This document shows, one piece after another, positions 1-8,383 of a DNA stretch of 44,145 nucleotides. This DNA is from Cryobacterium sp. MLB-32 (GTDB lineage Bacteria > Actinomycetota > Actinomycetes > Actinomycetales > Microbacteriaceae): assembly GCF_000738085.1 (NCBI RefSeq), contig NZ_JPRS01000016.1, forward strand, positions 1 to 44,145, given 5' to 3'. How positions within the stretch are numbered: position 1 is the stretch's first letter; each line of letters begins with the position of its first letter. The notes beneath the pieces are model-generated. The model was not told where the DNA came from. It saw only the letters and a program-made list of their open reading frames with translations, and searched no databases. The position numbers and the translations under genes are program-made.

Positions 1-877
1 AGCCGTCATTCCGGCAGCAGGGCTTGGCACGCGATTCTTGCCAGCGACAAAAGCGATGCCGAAGGAGATGCTCCCTGTCGTCGACAAGCCCGCGATTCAG
101 TACGTCGTGGAAGAGGCCGTCGCGTCCGGTCTGAGTGACATTCTGATGGTGACGGGCCGCAATAAGAACGCCCTCGAGAACCACTTCGACCGCATGACAG
201 AGCTCGAAGCCATGCTCGAGCGCAAGGGTGACCACTCCCGCCTCGCCAAGGTACGAGAGGCCACCGAGTTGGCCGACATCCATTACGTGCGCCAGGGGGA
301 CCCGCGTGGGCTCGGCCACGCCGTTCTTCGTGCTCGCATGCACGTGAACCACGAGCCCTTTGCGGTTCTTCTCGGTGACGACATCATCGACGCCCGCGAC
401 ACGCTGCTGACCACCATGATCGACGAACAGGTGAAGCGCAACACCAGCATCGTCGCCCTCATGGAGGTTGACCCGTCGATGATTCACATGTACGGCGCCG
501 CGGCTATTGAGGCCACCGACGACCCGGATGTGGTGCGCATCACGGGGCTCGTCGAGAAGCCCAGTGCCGAGGAGGCCCCCTCCAACCTGGCGATCATCGG
601 CCGTTACGTGTTGCGTCCCGAGATCTTCGACATTCTCGAGCACACCGAGCCGGGCAAGGGCAACGAGATCCAGCTGACGGACGCGCTTCAGGAAATGGCG
701 GTCAACCCCGAGGAGACCGGTGGCGTGTATGGCGTGATCTTCCGTGGTCGCCGCTATGACACGGGGGACCGTCTGGACTACATCAAGGCCATCGTGCAGC
801 TTGCCGTTGATCGTGACGACCTCGGCCCCGACCTGCGCCCGTGGCTGCACGACTTCGTGGGCACGCTCGACAAGTAA
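1..877 (+). CDS. galU: UTP-glucose-1-phosphate uridylyltransferase, 5' end cut off by window
   Basis: Makes UDP-glucose from UTP and glucose-1-phosphate in the cytoplasm, feeding cell-wall and exopolysaccharide synthesis. The reading frame is open from base 2, so the true start lies outside the window and only about ten N-terminal residues are missing. The first visible residues form the nucleotide-binding loop GLGTRFLPATKAMPKEM, followed by VDKPAIQYVVEEA, the LLGDDII metal/sugar-phosphate segment, GNEIQLTDAL and the C-terminal YDTGDRLDYIKA block. All are hallmarks of bacterial GalU. About 291 codons are visible, which fits the family length. The next genes (a RimJ-like acetyltransferase and a membrane protein) match the galU-moeA-rimJ-membrane protein order known in mycobacteria, here without moeA. 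Confidence 0.96.
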   Translation, partial: AVIPAAGLGTRFLPATKAMPKEMLPVVDKPAIQYVVEEAVASGLSDILMVTGRNKNALENHFDRMTELEAMLERKGDHSRLAKVREATELADIHYVRQGDPRGLGHAVLRARMHVNHEPFAVLLGDDIIDARDTLLTTMIDEQVKRNTSIVALMEVDPSMIHMYGAAAIEATDDPDVVRITGLVEKPSAEEAPSNLAIIGRYVLRPEIFDILEHTEPGKGNEIQLTDALQEMAVNPEETGGVYGVIFRGRRYDTGDRLDYIKAIVQLAVDRDDLGPDLRPWLHDFVGTLDK

Positions 878-892
878 GCTTTTCTCGAACCC

Positions 893-910
893 GTCCGGGC
901 AACCCCGGAC
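893..910 (+). terminator. possible hairpin terminator after galU
   Basis: A perfect 7-bp stem (GTCCGGG / CCCGGAC) with a CAAC loop starts 15 bases after the galU stop. No T-run follows, so it would be a U-tract-poor actinobacterial type at best. It lies upstream of the acetyltransferase start at 952. Confidence 0.4.
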
Positions 911-951
911 TCATCGGAATCTCCCAGCCCAGAAGCGGCCGGGTCAGCTCC

Positions 952-1632
952 ATGCAAACAGACAGGTCATACGTGCCACTCGCCATTCCCACCCTCAGGG
1001 AGGGCCTCGTCACCCTGAGACCAGTGCGCCTGCGTGACGCGAAGGTTCTCGAGGGTGAATTGCTTGACAACCGATCGTGGCTGCGCAAGTGGGAGGCGAC
1101 CAACCCCTACGCGCCGATGTCCTTCGACTCGCGGGCGAGCATCCGTGGTTTGTTGTCGCATGCGCGGGCCGGCAACGGGCTGCCGTTCATTGTGGAGTAC
1201 GACGGCCAGCTGGCCGGGCAGCTCAACGTGTCATCGATCGCGTGGGGCTCCCTCTCGTCAGCGAGCGTGGGCTACTGGGTGGGGGAGCGGTTCGCCGGAA
1301 AGTCGGTCACGCCCACGGCCGTCGCCCTCGCCACCGATTACTGCTTCTACCAGCTCGGCCTGCACCGCATGGAGATCTGCATTCGCCCGGAGAACGCGCC
1401 GTCCCTGCGGGTGGTCGAGAAGCTCGGCTTCCGTTACGAGGGCCTGCGTCGCCGTTTCATCCACATCAACGGCGATTGGCGCGACCACTTCTGTTTCGGC
1501 CTCGTGGCCGAGGAGCTCGATCAGGGTGTGATGCGGCGCTGGAAGGACGGCCGGGTTCCGGCCGATGCGGCCACGGTTTCTGAGGCGGACCGGGAGCGTT
1601 CGGCGCATCCGTTGGCCGTGAAGACGCGTTAG
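952..1632 (+). CDS. GNAT acetyltransferase, RimJ/RimL type
   Basis: Probably N-acetylates a protein alpha-amino group (RimJ/RimL-like, classically ribosomal protein alanine) using acetyl-CoA. The 226-residue protein has the GNAT fold: an early TLRPVRLRDA strand, the acetyl-CoA loop region VGYWVGERFAGKSVTPTAVALATDY, then GLHRMEICI, NAPSLRVVEKLGF and YEGLRRRFIHINGDWRDH, which are typical of the RimJ class. The frame is open further upstream into galU. I chose the ATG at 952 because it clears galU and gives a normal length; a GTG at 973 is an alternative. It sits between galU and a membrane protein, as mycobacterial rimJ does. The true substrate cannot be read from the sequence. Confidence 0.85.
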   Translation: MQTDRSYVPLAIPTLREGLVTLRPVRLRDAKVLEGELLDNRSWLRKWEATNPYAPMSFDSRASIRGLLSHARAGNGLPFIVEYDGQLAGQLNVSSIAWGSLSSASVGYWVGERFAGKSVTPTAVALATDYCFYQLGLHRMEICIRPENAPSLRVVEKLGFRYEGLRRRFIHINGDWRDHFCFGLVAEELDQGVMRRWKDGRVPADAATVSEADRERSAHPLAVKTR

Positions 1633-1716
1633 TCGTTGTACAGATACAAATTATGTCAAATATCGAGGACACACCACCCGTAATCATGCCCGGATCGCAC
1701 GCCAACTCTTACCGTT

Positions 1717-2622
1717 GTGAACATGACTGGTGAGGCTCTGGGTGGTGGAGTGATGGTAGCGGTGGCTGCTGTGCTCTGGGTGGCGTATCTGATGCCCACC
1801 TGGTCGCGTCGACGGGAGTACCTGGCGACAGAGCGAAATGCGGTGCGGCTGCAGCAGACGCTGCGCATTCTGGCGGAGACGGCCGAGGTTCCCCGTCAGG
1901 TTCGGCTGGAAGCGAACGCCCGCACCGTGGCCGAACAACAGAAGATTCTCGCTCAGACCGAGTCAGCGGCGCGCAGTGCCGCCCGCGCCGCAGCGCAGGC
2001 GAAGGCCAAGTCCGAAGCCGAAGCCCACGCGGCCGAAGAGGAGGCCGCGGCTGCGGCTCGCGGCGTCGCCGCGGCCATCGAGGCTGCCAATCGCGTGCCC
2101 GTGCCGGTGTCACCCGCGAAGATCATGCGTCGGCTGCGTCGCGGACGCGCCCTCAGCTCCCTCGTGCTGCTGACGGGAGTGCTGTGCCTGCTGGGCGGCA
2201 TCGTGCCCGTCGTGGCGACCGGATCCTGGTTGCTGCTCGGAATGGGGGTGGCCACAATTCTGGCCGCCTTCCTCACCCTTTCCCGCCTCGCGAAGGTGGC
2301 GCGCACGGCCCGTGTCGTGCATGTGTCGGCGCCCGAACGCGTTCGTCTCACCGGTCAGCCCTTCGAGCCCGTTCACTTCGAGGAAGACGCTCCCGCTGTG
2401 GCCCAGACGTGGACCCCTCGGCCGCTCCCTCGCCCAATGCACCTCTCGCGCGGCTCGATCGCCCAGACCGCCATGGCCTCCGTCGACGCGGCGGCCCAGC
2501 TGCGTCGTGCGGCCATCGAGGCGGACATCGAGCGTCGGGCGTCGCAGATCACGGCCGGTGCCGCCCCCGGCGCCGCGCCCGCGCCCGCTCCCGGTTCCGG
2601 TCGCTGCGCCCGCCGCGGATAG
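1717..2622 (+). CDS. membrane protein of the galU-rimJ neighbourhood, apparent C-terminal frameshift
   Basis: Function unknown. It starts at GTG 1717, with ATG 1723 as an alternative. One N-terminal membrane segment (about residues 13-30) is followed by a charged, alanine-rich helical stretch likely to form a coiled coil (about 40-115), then two closely spaced membrane segments (about 148-190) and a low-complexity tail. Position and topology match the conserved transmembrane protein that follows rimJ in mycobacteria. The frame as read ends at 2622 in a low-quality tail (GSGRCARRG). The +1 frame instead continues as PVPVAAPAADSRFAAMG and ends at 2713 in GMTDLDAVLRRRRAVG, which looks like a genuine C-terminus. 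Dropping one C from the CCC at 2590-2592 joins the two into a protein of about 331 residues. Confidence 0.75.
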   Translation: MNMTGEALGGGVMVAVAAVLWVAYLMPTWSRRREYLATERNAVRLQQTLRILAETAEVPRQVRLEANARTVAEQQKILAQTESAARSAARAAAQAKAKSEAEAHAAEEEAAAAARGVAAAIEAANRVPVPVSPAKIMRRLRRGRALSSLVLLTGVLCLLGGIVPVVATGSWLLLGMGVATILAAFLTLSRLAKVARTARVVHVSAPERVRLTGQPFEPVHFEEDAPAVAQTWTPRPLPRPMHLSRGSIAQTAMASVDAAAQLRRAAIEADIERRASQITAGAAPGAAPAPAPGSGRCARRG

Positions 2623-2798
2623 CCGCTTCGCCGCGATGGGCATCGTGGGCGAGACGGAGCCGGGCATGACCGACCTTGACGCCGTGCTGCGTCGTCGTCG
2701 CGCGGTCGGCTAGACCCCCGACGGGTAGGTTGTGGTCGCATGAACGGCCTAGTGGCAACGACGAGGTGCCCGGCCGTGATATTCTGCATAGGCAGTCA

Positions 2799-2874
2799 GG
2801 GGCTATGGCGCAGTTGGTAGCGCGTCTCGTTCGCAATGAGAAGGTCAGGAGTTCGAATCTCCTTAGCTCCACCA
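2799..2874 (+). tRNA. tRNA-Ala (anticodon CGC)
   Basis: A full cloverleaf can be drawn. The 7-bp acceptor stem is GGGGCTA/TAGCTCC with the G3:U70 wobble that defines alanine tRNA. The anticodon stem is 2825-2829 with 2837-2841, and the loop TTCGCAA places the anticodon CGC at 2832-2834. The T-arm contains GTTCGAATC. The discriminator is A2871 and CCA is encoded at 2872-2874. A TATTCT at 2780-2785 could be its -10 box. Confidence 0.97.
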
Positions 2875-2887
2875 CTGTCACGACACC

Positions 2888-2921
2888 GATGGGCCGGCAT
2901 CCGCGAGGATGCCGGCCCATC
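2888..2921 (+). terminator. hairpin terminator after tRNA-Ala
   Basis: A perfect 15-bp inverted repeat (arms 2888-2902 and 2907-2921) with a GCGA loop begins 13 bases after the encoded CCA. No real T-tract follows. Because the structure is symmetric it could also end transcripts coming from the minus-strand gene at 2988-4445. Confidence 0.75.
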
Positions 2922-2930
2922 TGTGTATTG

Positions 2931-2984
2931 GAATCTGTGCGTCTGTCAGAATCTGTGCGTCCGTCAAAATCTGTGTGTCTGCCG
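2931..2984. repeat. three tandem copies of an 18-bp unit
   Basis: Copies at 2931-2948, 2949-2966 and 2967-2984 share the core AATCTGTG-GTC-G. The first two differ at one base and the third is more diverged. The array ends three bases before the stop codon of the minus-strand DUF4389 gene. There are no spacers, so it is not a CRISPR. Confidence 0.85.
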
Positions 2985-2987
2985 CGA

Positions 2988-4445
2988 TTAGTGCCGGTGC
3001 TCCGTTGTGACCGGCTCCTCAGCGCCCTGGTCGAGCCTGAACGGCGGGTACTCGTCGCGCAGCAGGCCCACGTAGGTGATCACGCGGAAGATCCAGCGGT
3101 TGATGCCGAGCACCAGGCCGAACAGTCCCGGCAGATATCGGCCCGTGAACAAAAGCGCGATGGCGGCGATCAACACGAGCAGTCCGATCAGTGACAGGTC
3201 CCAGCCTCCCCGGTACGTGTTCCAACCCCCGTACGCGGCGGCCGTGAAGGCGGAAACGATCAGCAGATGGGGGATCGCCAGCAGCCAGGACTTGACGAAG
3301 ATCAGGCCACGCGACAGGTGTTCCGGATAGTCCACGTCGAAGTCGGCCGGGTAGTCGGTCTTCTCGAGTGTGAAGGGCGGGTACCGGTCCGTGCCGAGGG
3401 CAGCGTAGCCGTAGTAGCTCACGCGCCAGCTCCACCGCAGCACTCCCACCGTAAAGGCGAAGAGGGACCGGGGATAGCGTCCCGTGAAGAGGATGGCGAA
3501 CCATGCGATGACCGTGACAATCCACACGGCAGTCCAGAGGAAAGCCAGGAGCAGCAGATGGGGAATCAGGAGGAACCACTTGAACAGCCACAGCCAGCGG
3601 GACAGCGTCGGATCGAGATGACCGACGAGCAGCGCGGGATAGGCTGCCACGATCGTTGGAGCGGTCCGTTCGGGAACGGTCCCTTCAACGCCGGGGCTGC
3701 CCGGTGTGTCTTTTGGCTGACGCCGTCCTAGCGAGGTCGCGGCGACCACGATGAGGGCAATCCCGATCAGCAGACCGATCAGGCCCCCGATGATGAGCGC
3801 GGCGGCGAGCGGCGCGAAGAGGTCGGATCGCAGTCCGGCATTCGCGACCACGTCAACGCCGGGGCTGGCGTCCTCGTTCATGATCACGATCGTCCAGTTG
3901 TCGGCCGTCATGCCGTCGCCGGAATCCCAGATGAGCTGCTGCGTTCCCGTGCCGGCAATCGAGATCTGCCAGAAATCCTGCTCACCGGGCGGGGCGGGTG
4001 TTTCGCTGCCCGGGAGCACGCGGTAGACCACAGACCCGGGGATGCTGTTCAGGCTCGCGACTTCCGAGTGCCGCACCGCCTCCAGGTAGCCGTTGACGTC
4101 GGACGTGCGGGCGATTCCCATAAAGATCGGTTGATCTGCTTGCAGCGATGCCGCCTGCACGCGCAGGGTCGCGAAGCCGTCGGCCGTTGCGGTCATGCCG
4201 GCGGTCTGAATGGGTTCGGAGGTGATCGCGTAGGACGCCACCGACAGCGTCGTGGAGGGGCTGTTGAGAAACCCGTTTTCGCCCTGCTGGGCGGTGACCA
4301 GAGCCGTCACCGTTCCGCCCAGGAGTGTGCCCAGGCCGATTGACGTGATCAGCGATCCCACAATGATCAGTGCGAGGAAGGCTGCTCTCGCACCGCGTGA
4401 ATATCGGGGTGGCTGTGAACCTATCGTTGACATTGACATCCGCAT
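2988..4445 (-). CDS. DUF4389 membrane protein
   Basis: Function unknown. The 485-residue protein starts at ATG 4445 (another in-frame ATG at 4439). It has an N-terminal membrane segment (about 20-50), an extracytoplasmic domain of about 150 residues, a second membrane segment near 210-235, then two DUF4389-like units. Each unit has the pattern of two or three hydrophobic helices around FTGRYPRSLFAF.VGVLRW or FTGRYLPGLFGLVLGINRW, followed by a TDRYPPF or RDEYPPF motif. The duplicated RYP...W...YPPF pattern is what identifies the family. The gene stands alone, with tRNA-Ala converging on it and the IclR gene transcribed in the same direction upstream. A GC-rich stretch with degenerate TCGTGGG-TCTAGC repeats lies at 4446-4560. 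Confidence 0.88.
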   Translation of the reverse strand: MRMSMSTIGSQPPRYSRGARAAFLALIIVGSLITSIGLGTLLGGTVTALVTAQQGENGFLNSPSTTLSVASYAITSEPIQTAGMTATADGFATLRVQAASLQADQPIFMGIARTSDVNGYLEAVRHSEVASLNSIPGSVVYRVLPGSETPAPPGEQDFWQISIAGTGTQQLIWDSGDGMTADNWTIVIMNEDASPGVDVVANAGLRSDLFAPLAAALIIGGLIGLLIGIALIVVAATSLGRRQPKDTPGSPGVEGTVPERTAPTIVAAYPALLVGHLDPTLSRWLWLFKWFLLIPHLLLLAFLWTAVWIVTVIAWFAILFTGRYPRSLFAFTVGVLRWSWRVSYYGYAALGTDRYPPFTLEKTDYPADFDVDYPEHLSRGLIFVKSWLLAIPHLLIVSAFTAAAYGGWNTYRGGWDLSLIGLLVLIAAIALLFTGRYLPGLFGLVLGINRWIFRVITYVGLLRDEYPPFRLDQGAEEPVTTEHRH

Positions 4446-4671
4446 GGCCTCGGCATTCGCTCGTGGGGAATAGCTCGTGGGTTCTAGCTTCGTGGGATTC
4501 TAGCGTCGGTGGGGATGAGCTCTGGTGGGGGGCTAGGTCGGTGTGGGCGGGGTCAGTTGGGGTTGCTCGATGGGTGAGCGCGGGCGGCGCCGTCCCGACG
4601 CGGCCATGTGCAACGATTGTGCCCCGAAACGCCCGGTTACGGGGCGGCAGACCCAGGAAATCTGAAACTTC

Positions 4672-5472
4672 CTACCGATTCGGGTGTTGCAGCTTCTGCG
4701 TGATCTTATGGGCCTCGTCGAGCAGCATCTGCCCCAGGTACGGCTGGCGGCCCGCGCGGAACCGTGGCTCGATTCCGGTGAGGGAGAGCGCCCAGGCGGG
4801 GCGGTTGGCGCGGTCGAAGATGGCTGCGCCCATGCCCCAGCTGCCCTCGAGGATGAGCTCGGGGTTGACCGCGTAACCGGTGGCCCTGGTCTGCTCGATA
4901 TGCGCGCGGATCGCGTCGGGGGAGTGCTGCTCGCCCCAACGCTCAATGAAGGCTTCGTCTTGCACGAGCAGCTGGTCGACTTCATCGGCCGACAGGTAGG
5001 CCATGATCGCGAGGCCGGCGGATGCGACGCCCAGCGGAAACCGCACGCCCTCGTGCAGCACGAACGAGCGAATAGGAAAGCTGCCCTCCTCGCGCACAAG
5101 ACAGATTGTCTCGCTTCCCCGCCTGATGGAGAGGAAGGCGCTCTCTCCGGTTTCCTCGGCCAGCCGCCGCAGGCTCGGCCGGGCCAGGTCTTCAATCGGA
5201 TACGACTGTGCCGCAACGGAGCCCATGACGAAGATTTCGGGCCCGTACCGCCAGGTACCGGTGCTGGAGTCGTGGTCAAGTAGGCCTTCGCCGAGCATCG
5301 ACGTGAGCAGTCTGTGAACCGTCGGCCGGGTGAGCCCGGATTCGCGCACGAGCTGAGCGAGGGGCCTGCCCGCTGGGTTCTGGCCGACGAGGCGCAGGAG
5401 AAGGGCCACTCGGCCCACGACCTGGGCGCCCTGCACGGGGCCGGGCGAGCCGGACGGTGCTGGGGTGGCCAT
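4672..5472 (-). CDS. IclR-family transcriptional regulator
   Basis: A DNA-binding regulator of the divergent CoA-transferase/thiolase genes. The N-terminal winged helix (about residues 20-75, with GRPLAQLVRESGLTRPTVHR) is followed by the IclR effector domain (from about 90) containing ETGESAFLSIRRGSE, FPLGVASAGLAIMAYL and a C-terminal FDRANRPAWALSLTG strand. At 266 residues it is normal for the family. The frame is open up to 5694, but that would run into the divergent gene. The ATG at 5472 has a GGAAAG ribosome site and gives the right length. It faces the scoA-like start at 5680 across 207 bp that hold two copies of the palindrome GTCCA-N5-TGGAC, so autoregulation plus control of the neighbours is likely. 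The effector is probably an acyl or aromatic-ring product. Confidence 0.9.
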   Translation of the reverse strand: MATPAPSGSPGPVQGAQVVGRVALLLRLVGQNPAGRPLAQLVRESGLTRPTVHRLLTSMLGEGLLDHDSSTGTWRYGPEIFVMGSVAAQSYPIEDLARPSLRRLAEETGESAFLSIRRGSETICLVREEGSFPIRSFVLHEGVRFPLGVASAGLAIMAYLSADEVDQLLVQDEAFIERWGEQHSPDAIRAHIEQTRATGYAVNPELILEGSWGMGAAIFDRANRPAWALSLTGIEPRFRAGRQPYLGQMLLDEAHKITQKLQHPNR

Positions 5473-5503
5473 GGATATCCGCTTTCCGCCGCTGAATCGT
5501 CTG

Positions 5504-5522
5504 ATGTCCATCATATGGACAT
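5504..5522. promoter_or_regulatory. 19-bp palindrome, probable IclR operator 1
   Basis: ATGTCCAT-CAT-ATGGACAT is a perfect inverted repeat, 32 bases upstream of the IclR start codon. Its inner core GTCCA-TCATA-TGGAC recurs at 5627-5641 in the same divergent promoter region. Confidence 0.7.
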
Positions 5523-5578
5523 TTAGCACCCCGGCGACCACTCGGTGGATCATTTCCGCGAATGGCAAACGCGATGCA

Positions 5579-5608
5579 TTGACAGGGACAAGGCGATCGC
5601 GGTTGTCT
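5579..5608 (+). promoter_or_regulatory. likely promoter of the CoA-transferase operon
   Basis: TTGACA at 5579-5584, an 18-bp spacer and TTGTCT at 5603-5608. The predicted transcription start falls just before the operator copy at 5627-5641, so a bound repressor would block elongation. Confidence 0.45.
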
Positions 5609-5626
5609 AGAGGGAGAATCAGCGTG

Positions 5627-5641
5627 GTCCACAAGATGGAC
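5627..5641. promoter_or_regulatory. palindrome, probable IclR operator 2
   Basis: GTCCA-CAAGA-TGGAC has the same 5+5+5 architecture and arm sequence as 5506-5520. It lies 38 bases upstream of the CoA-transferase start. Confidence 0.68.
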
Positions 5642-5679
5642 GCGACCTGAAACCGCAGTCCACTCAAAGAGGAGATCCA

Positions 5680-6405
5680 GTGACCCAGGTGCACACAAGC
5701 GCGGCCGATGCCCTCGGCGGCCTACTGACAGACGGCATGGTGCTCGCGGTGGGGGGTTTCGGCATCAGCGGCATTCCGTCCGACCTCATCGACGCGGTGC
5801 GGGACTCCGGTGTCCAGAACCTCACGGTGGTCTCCAACAACCTGGGCATCGACGGCAAGGGCCTCGGTGTGCTGCTCGAGGCCGGCCAGGTGCGCAAGGT
5901 GATCGCCTCGTATGTGGGCGAGAACAAGCTATTCGCTGAGCAGTTTTTGGCCGGTGCACTCGAGGTGGAATTCAGCCCCCAAGGGACGCTCGCCGAGCGT
6001 CTGCGCGCCGGCGGCGCCGGCATCCCTGCCTTTTACACGAAGACGGGCGTGGGCACGCTGATCGCCGAGGGCAAGCCGCTCGCCGAGTTCGATGGCGTGA
6101 CGTACCTGCAGGAACGCGGAATCGTGGCGGATGTCGCGCTCGTGAAGGCGTATATGGCCGACACCCGCGGCAACCTCGTGTACCGCTATACCGCGCGCAA
6201 CTTCAATCCGGTCGTCGCGACGGCCGGCCTGGTGACCATCGCCGAGGCCGAGCACATCGTGCAGCCGGGCGACATTGAGCCTGACCACGTGGTGACCCCC
6301 GGCGTCTACGTGCAACGGCTTGTCCAGTCGTCCAACCGGGTCAAAGACATCGAACAACGCACCGTGCGCACCCGCCCGGCTGCGGCCATGACAGCAGCGG
6401 CATAA
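5680..6405 (+). CDS. 3-oxoacid CoA-transferase subunit A
   Basis: Alpha subunit of a heteromeric enzyme that moves CoA from succinyl-CoA to a 3-oxoacid (acetoacetate or 3-oxoadipate class). The 241-residue protein shows the [13 protein letters not shown]oA-binding loop, [19 protein letters not shown] and [24 protein letters not shown] segments (here SPQGTLAE), and ARNFNP, all typical of the family. It starts at GTG 5680 with an AGAGGAGA ribosome site. Subunit B follows after 11 bases. A second, separate pair (pcaIJ) lies at 38634-40132 and has a longer alpha subunit. Being next to its own IclR gene rather than in the pca operon, this set may serve another 3-oxoacid, but exact specificity is not visible. 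Confidence 0.9.
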   Translation: MTQVHTSAADALGGLLTDGMVLAVGGFGISGIPSDLIDAVRDSGVQNLTVVSNNLGIDGKGLGVLLEAGQVRKVIASYVGENKLFAEQFLAGALEVEFSPQGTLAERLRAGGAGIPAFYTKTGVGTLIAEGKPLAEFDGVTYLQERGIVADVALVKAYMADTRGNLVYRYTARNFNPVVATAGLVTIAEAEHIVQPGDIEPDHVVTPGVYVQRLVQSSNRVKDIEQRTVRTRPAAAMTAAA

Positions 6406-6416
6406 GGAGAAGTGAC

Positions 6417-7073
6417 ATGACCTGGACACGCGACGAAATGGCCGCGATTGCGGCCGAAGAACTGGCCGACGGCGACTACGTGAACCTGGGGATCGGAATT
6501 CCGACCCTCGTGGCGAACAACCTGCCGGAGGGTATCTCCGTGACGCTGCAGAGTGAGAACGGCCTGCTCGGCATGGGCCCGTTCCCCTTTGAGGGCGAGG
6601 AAGACGCCGACCTCATCAACGCCGGCAAGCAGACCGTCACGGTGCTGCCGGGCGGGTCCATCTTCGACTCGGCCGCCTCGTTCGGCATGATCCGGGGCGG
6701 GCACGTGAAGGTCGCCATCCTCGGGGCCATGCAGGTGGCCGGCAACGGCGACCTCGCCAACTGGACCATCCCGGGCAAGATGGTGAAGGGTATGGGCGGC
6801 GCGATGGACCTCGTGGCCGGCACCCCGCGCGTGGTCGTGCTCACCGAGCACGTGGCCCGCGACGGTTCCGCCAAGATCGTCACGGAGTGCACCCTGCCAC
6901 TCACCGGCCTCGGCGTGGTCGACCGCATCATCTCCGACCTCGCCGTCTTCGACGTGACCGGGAACGGCCTCGTGCTGCAGCGCCTCGCTCCCGGCGTGAG
7001 CGTCGCCGAGATCGCCGAGAAGACCGAGGCGGCGTTCACCGTGGCCGCCGAGCTGCAGGAGGCTCTCGTATGA
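6417..7073 (+). CDS. 3-oxoacid CoA-transferase subunit B
   Basis: Beta, catalytic subunit of the CoA-transferase. The 218-residue protein carries [16 protein letters not shown], the catalytic glutamate in [10 protein letters not shown] (the residue that forms the glutamyl-CoA thioester in this family), then [18 protein letters not shown] and GAMDLV. An AAGGAGAAG ribosome site precedes the ATG at 6417. Its stop overlaps the start of the thiolase gene by four bases (ATGA), so the three genes are one operon. It resembles PcaJ at 39452-40132 throughout. Confidence 0.92.
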   Translation: MTWTRDEMAAIAAEELADGDYVNLGIGIPTLVANNLPEGISVTLQSENGLLGMGPFPFEGEEDADLINAGKQTVTVLPGGSIFDSAASFGMIRGGHVKVAILGAMQVAGNGDLANWTIPGKMVKGMGGAMDLVAGTPRVVVLTEHVARDGSAKIVTECTLPLTGLGVVDRIISDLAVFDVTGNGLVLQRLAPGVSVAEIAEKTEAAFTVAAELQEALV

Positions 7074-8263
7074 GCCTCCGCGAACAGTTCGGCCGGGACG
7101 TGCTGCTCACCGGCTGGGGTCACAGCCGCTTCGGCAAGCTCGCCGACGACACTCTCGAGACCCTCATCGTGCAGGTGGTCACCGAGGCCATGACGAACGC
7201 CGGCGTCGACGCATCCGCTATCGACGAGATCTATCTCGGGCAATTCAATTCCGGGCTCGTGCCGCTCGGCTTTCCGTCGTCGCTCGTGCTGCAGGCCGAT
7301 GCGGGCCTCGTGAACGTGCCGGCCACCCGCGTGGAGAACGCGTGTGCCTCCGGTTCGGCCGCGCTGCAGCAGGGCGTGAAGTCGATACTGGCCGGAACCG
7401 CGCGCACCGTGCTCGTGGTCGGCGCGGAGAAGATGACGCATGCCCCGTCCGAGCTCGTGGGCTCGGCGCTGCTCGGTGCCGACTACGACATGGCCGGCCG
7501 GCACTCCACCGCCGGCTTCACCGGCCTGTTCTCGCACGTGGCGCGCGAATACGCGGGCCGCTACGGCGCGATCGGCGACGTGCTCGGTTCGATCGCCGCG
7601 AAGAACCACCGCAACGGCGTGGCCAACCCCTACGCGCAACTGCGGAAGGACCTCGGTGAGGAGTTCTGCCAGACGGTGTCGGACAAGAACCCCATGGTCT
7701 CCGACCCGCTGCGTCGTACGGACTGCTCGCCGGTCTCGGACGGCGCGGCCGCCGTGGTGCTCACCTCGGCTGGCTTCACAACGGATGGCGCAGCCACCGA
7801 CCCGGTGCGCCTCGCCGGTTTCGCGCAGGCGAACGATTTCCTGCCCGCTGCCCGCCGTGATCCCACTGCATTCGCGGCCACCCGGGTGTCGTTCGAACGC
7901 GCGCTGGCCATGGCGGGAGTGGGACTCGACGACCTCGACTTCGCCGAGGTGCACGACTGCTTCACCATCGCCGAGCTCATCATGTACGAGGTGATGGGGC
8001 TCACTCCTCCCGGCGAGGGCCGCCGCGCCATTGCCGAGGGCTGGGTCTACCCCGACGGCAAGCTCCCCGTGAATGTGTCGGGCGGGCTCAAGGCCAAGGG
8101 GCATCCGGTGGGCGCCACCGGCGTCTCTCAGCACGTGATCTCGGCCATGCAGCTCACCGGAACGGCCGGGGATATGCAGCTGCCCGTGGCCCGACGCGCG
8201 GTCGTGCAGAACATGGGCGGTGTGGGTGTGGCCAACTACGTGAGCGTGCTCGAGGCGATGTAA
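7070..8263 (+). CDS. thiolase, SCP2/SCP-x type acetyl-CoA acyltransferase
   Basis: Likely cleaves a 3-oxoacyl-CoA with CoA to give acetyl-CoA and a shortened acyl-CoA, downstream of the CoA-transferase. The 397-residue protein has the nucleophile in [11 protein letters not shown] (Cys92), the [10 protein letters not shown] motif and [14 protein letters not shown] with the catalytic His. The usual second catalytic Cys (C-x-G near the C-terminus) is absent; the equivalent stretch reads NMGGVG. That pattern and the HDCFT motif mark the SCP2-type subgroup rather than classical PcaF/FadA. The start is the ATG at 7070, overlapping subunit B. The frame is open further upstream but that part lies inside subunit B. 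Substrate is inferred only from context. Confidence 0.88.
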   Translation: MSLREQFGRDVLLTGWGHSRFGKLADDTLETLIVQVVTEAMTNAGVDASAIDEIYLGQFNSGLVPLGFPSSLVLQADAGLVNVPATRVENACASGSAALQQGVKSILAGTARTVLVVGAEKMTHAPSELVGSALLGADYDMAGRHSTAGFTGLFSHVAREYAGRYGAIGDVLGSIAAKNHRNGVANPYAQLRKDLGEEFCQTVSDKNPMVSDPLRRTDCSPVSDGAAAVVLTSAGFTTDGAATDPVRLAGFAQANDFLPAARRDPTAFAATRVSFERALAMAGVGLDDLDFAEVHDCFTIAELIMYEVMGLTPPGEGRRAIAEGWVYPDGKLPVNVSGGLKAKGHPVGATGVSQHVISAMQLTGTAGDMQLPVARRAVVQNMGGVGVANYVSVLEAM

Positions 8264-8315
8264 CCGCCGTGTGGTGGGCATCGGTCGCTGCGCGGGATGA
8301 CGGTAAAATAGGAAG

Positions 8316-8330
8316 GATTGTTGAACAATC
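8316..8330. promoter_or_regulatory. perfect 15-bp palindrome GATTGTTGAACAATC upstream of pxpA
   Basis: GATTGTT-G-AACAATC lies 53 bases before the pxpA start and just downstream of a TAAAAT box (8304-8309). Alternatively TTGAAC inside it could act as a -35 with CATTCT at 8344-8349. An identical copy sits at 22543-22557 in front of ycsG. The TTGT-N-ACAA style suits a GntR/FCD regulator such as the one at 12624-13310. Confidence 0.75.
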
Positions 8331-8383
8331 GGCTTAAGTAGGGCATTCTTGAGGGAAGAATTTTCTCGAGACGGAAGGCGACG

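Noticed and set aside
5473..5694. Upstream start for the IclR regulator
   Set aside because: It would run through the divergent promoter and the start of the CoA-transferase gene. The ATG at 5472 has a ribosome site and the family length.
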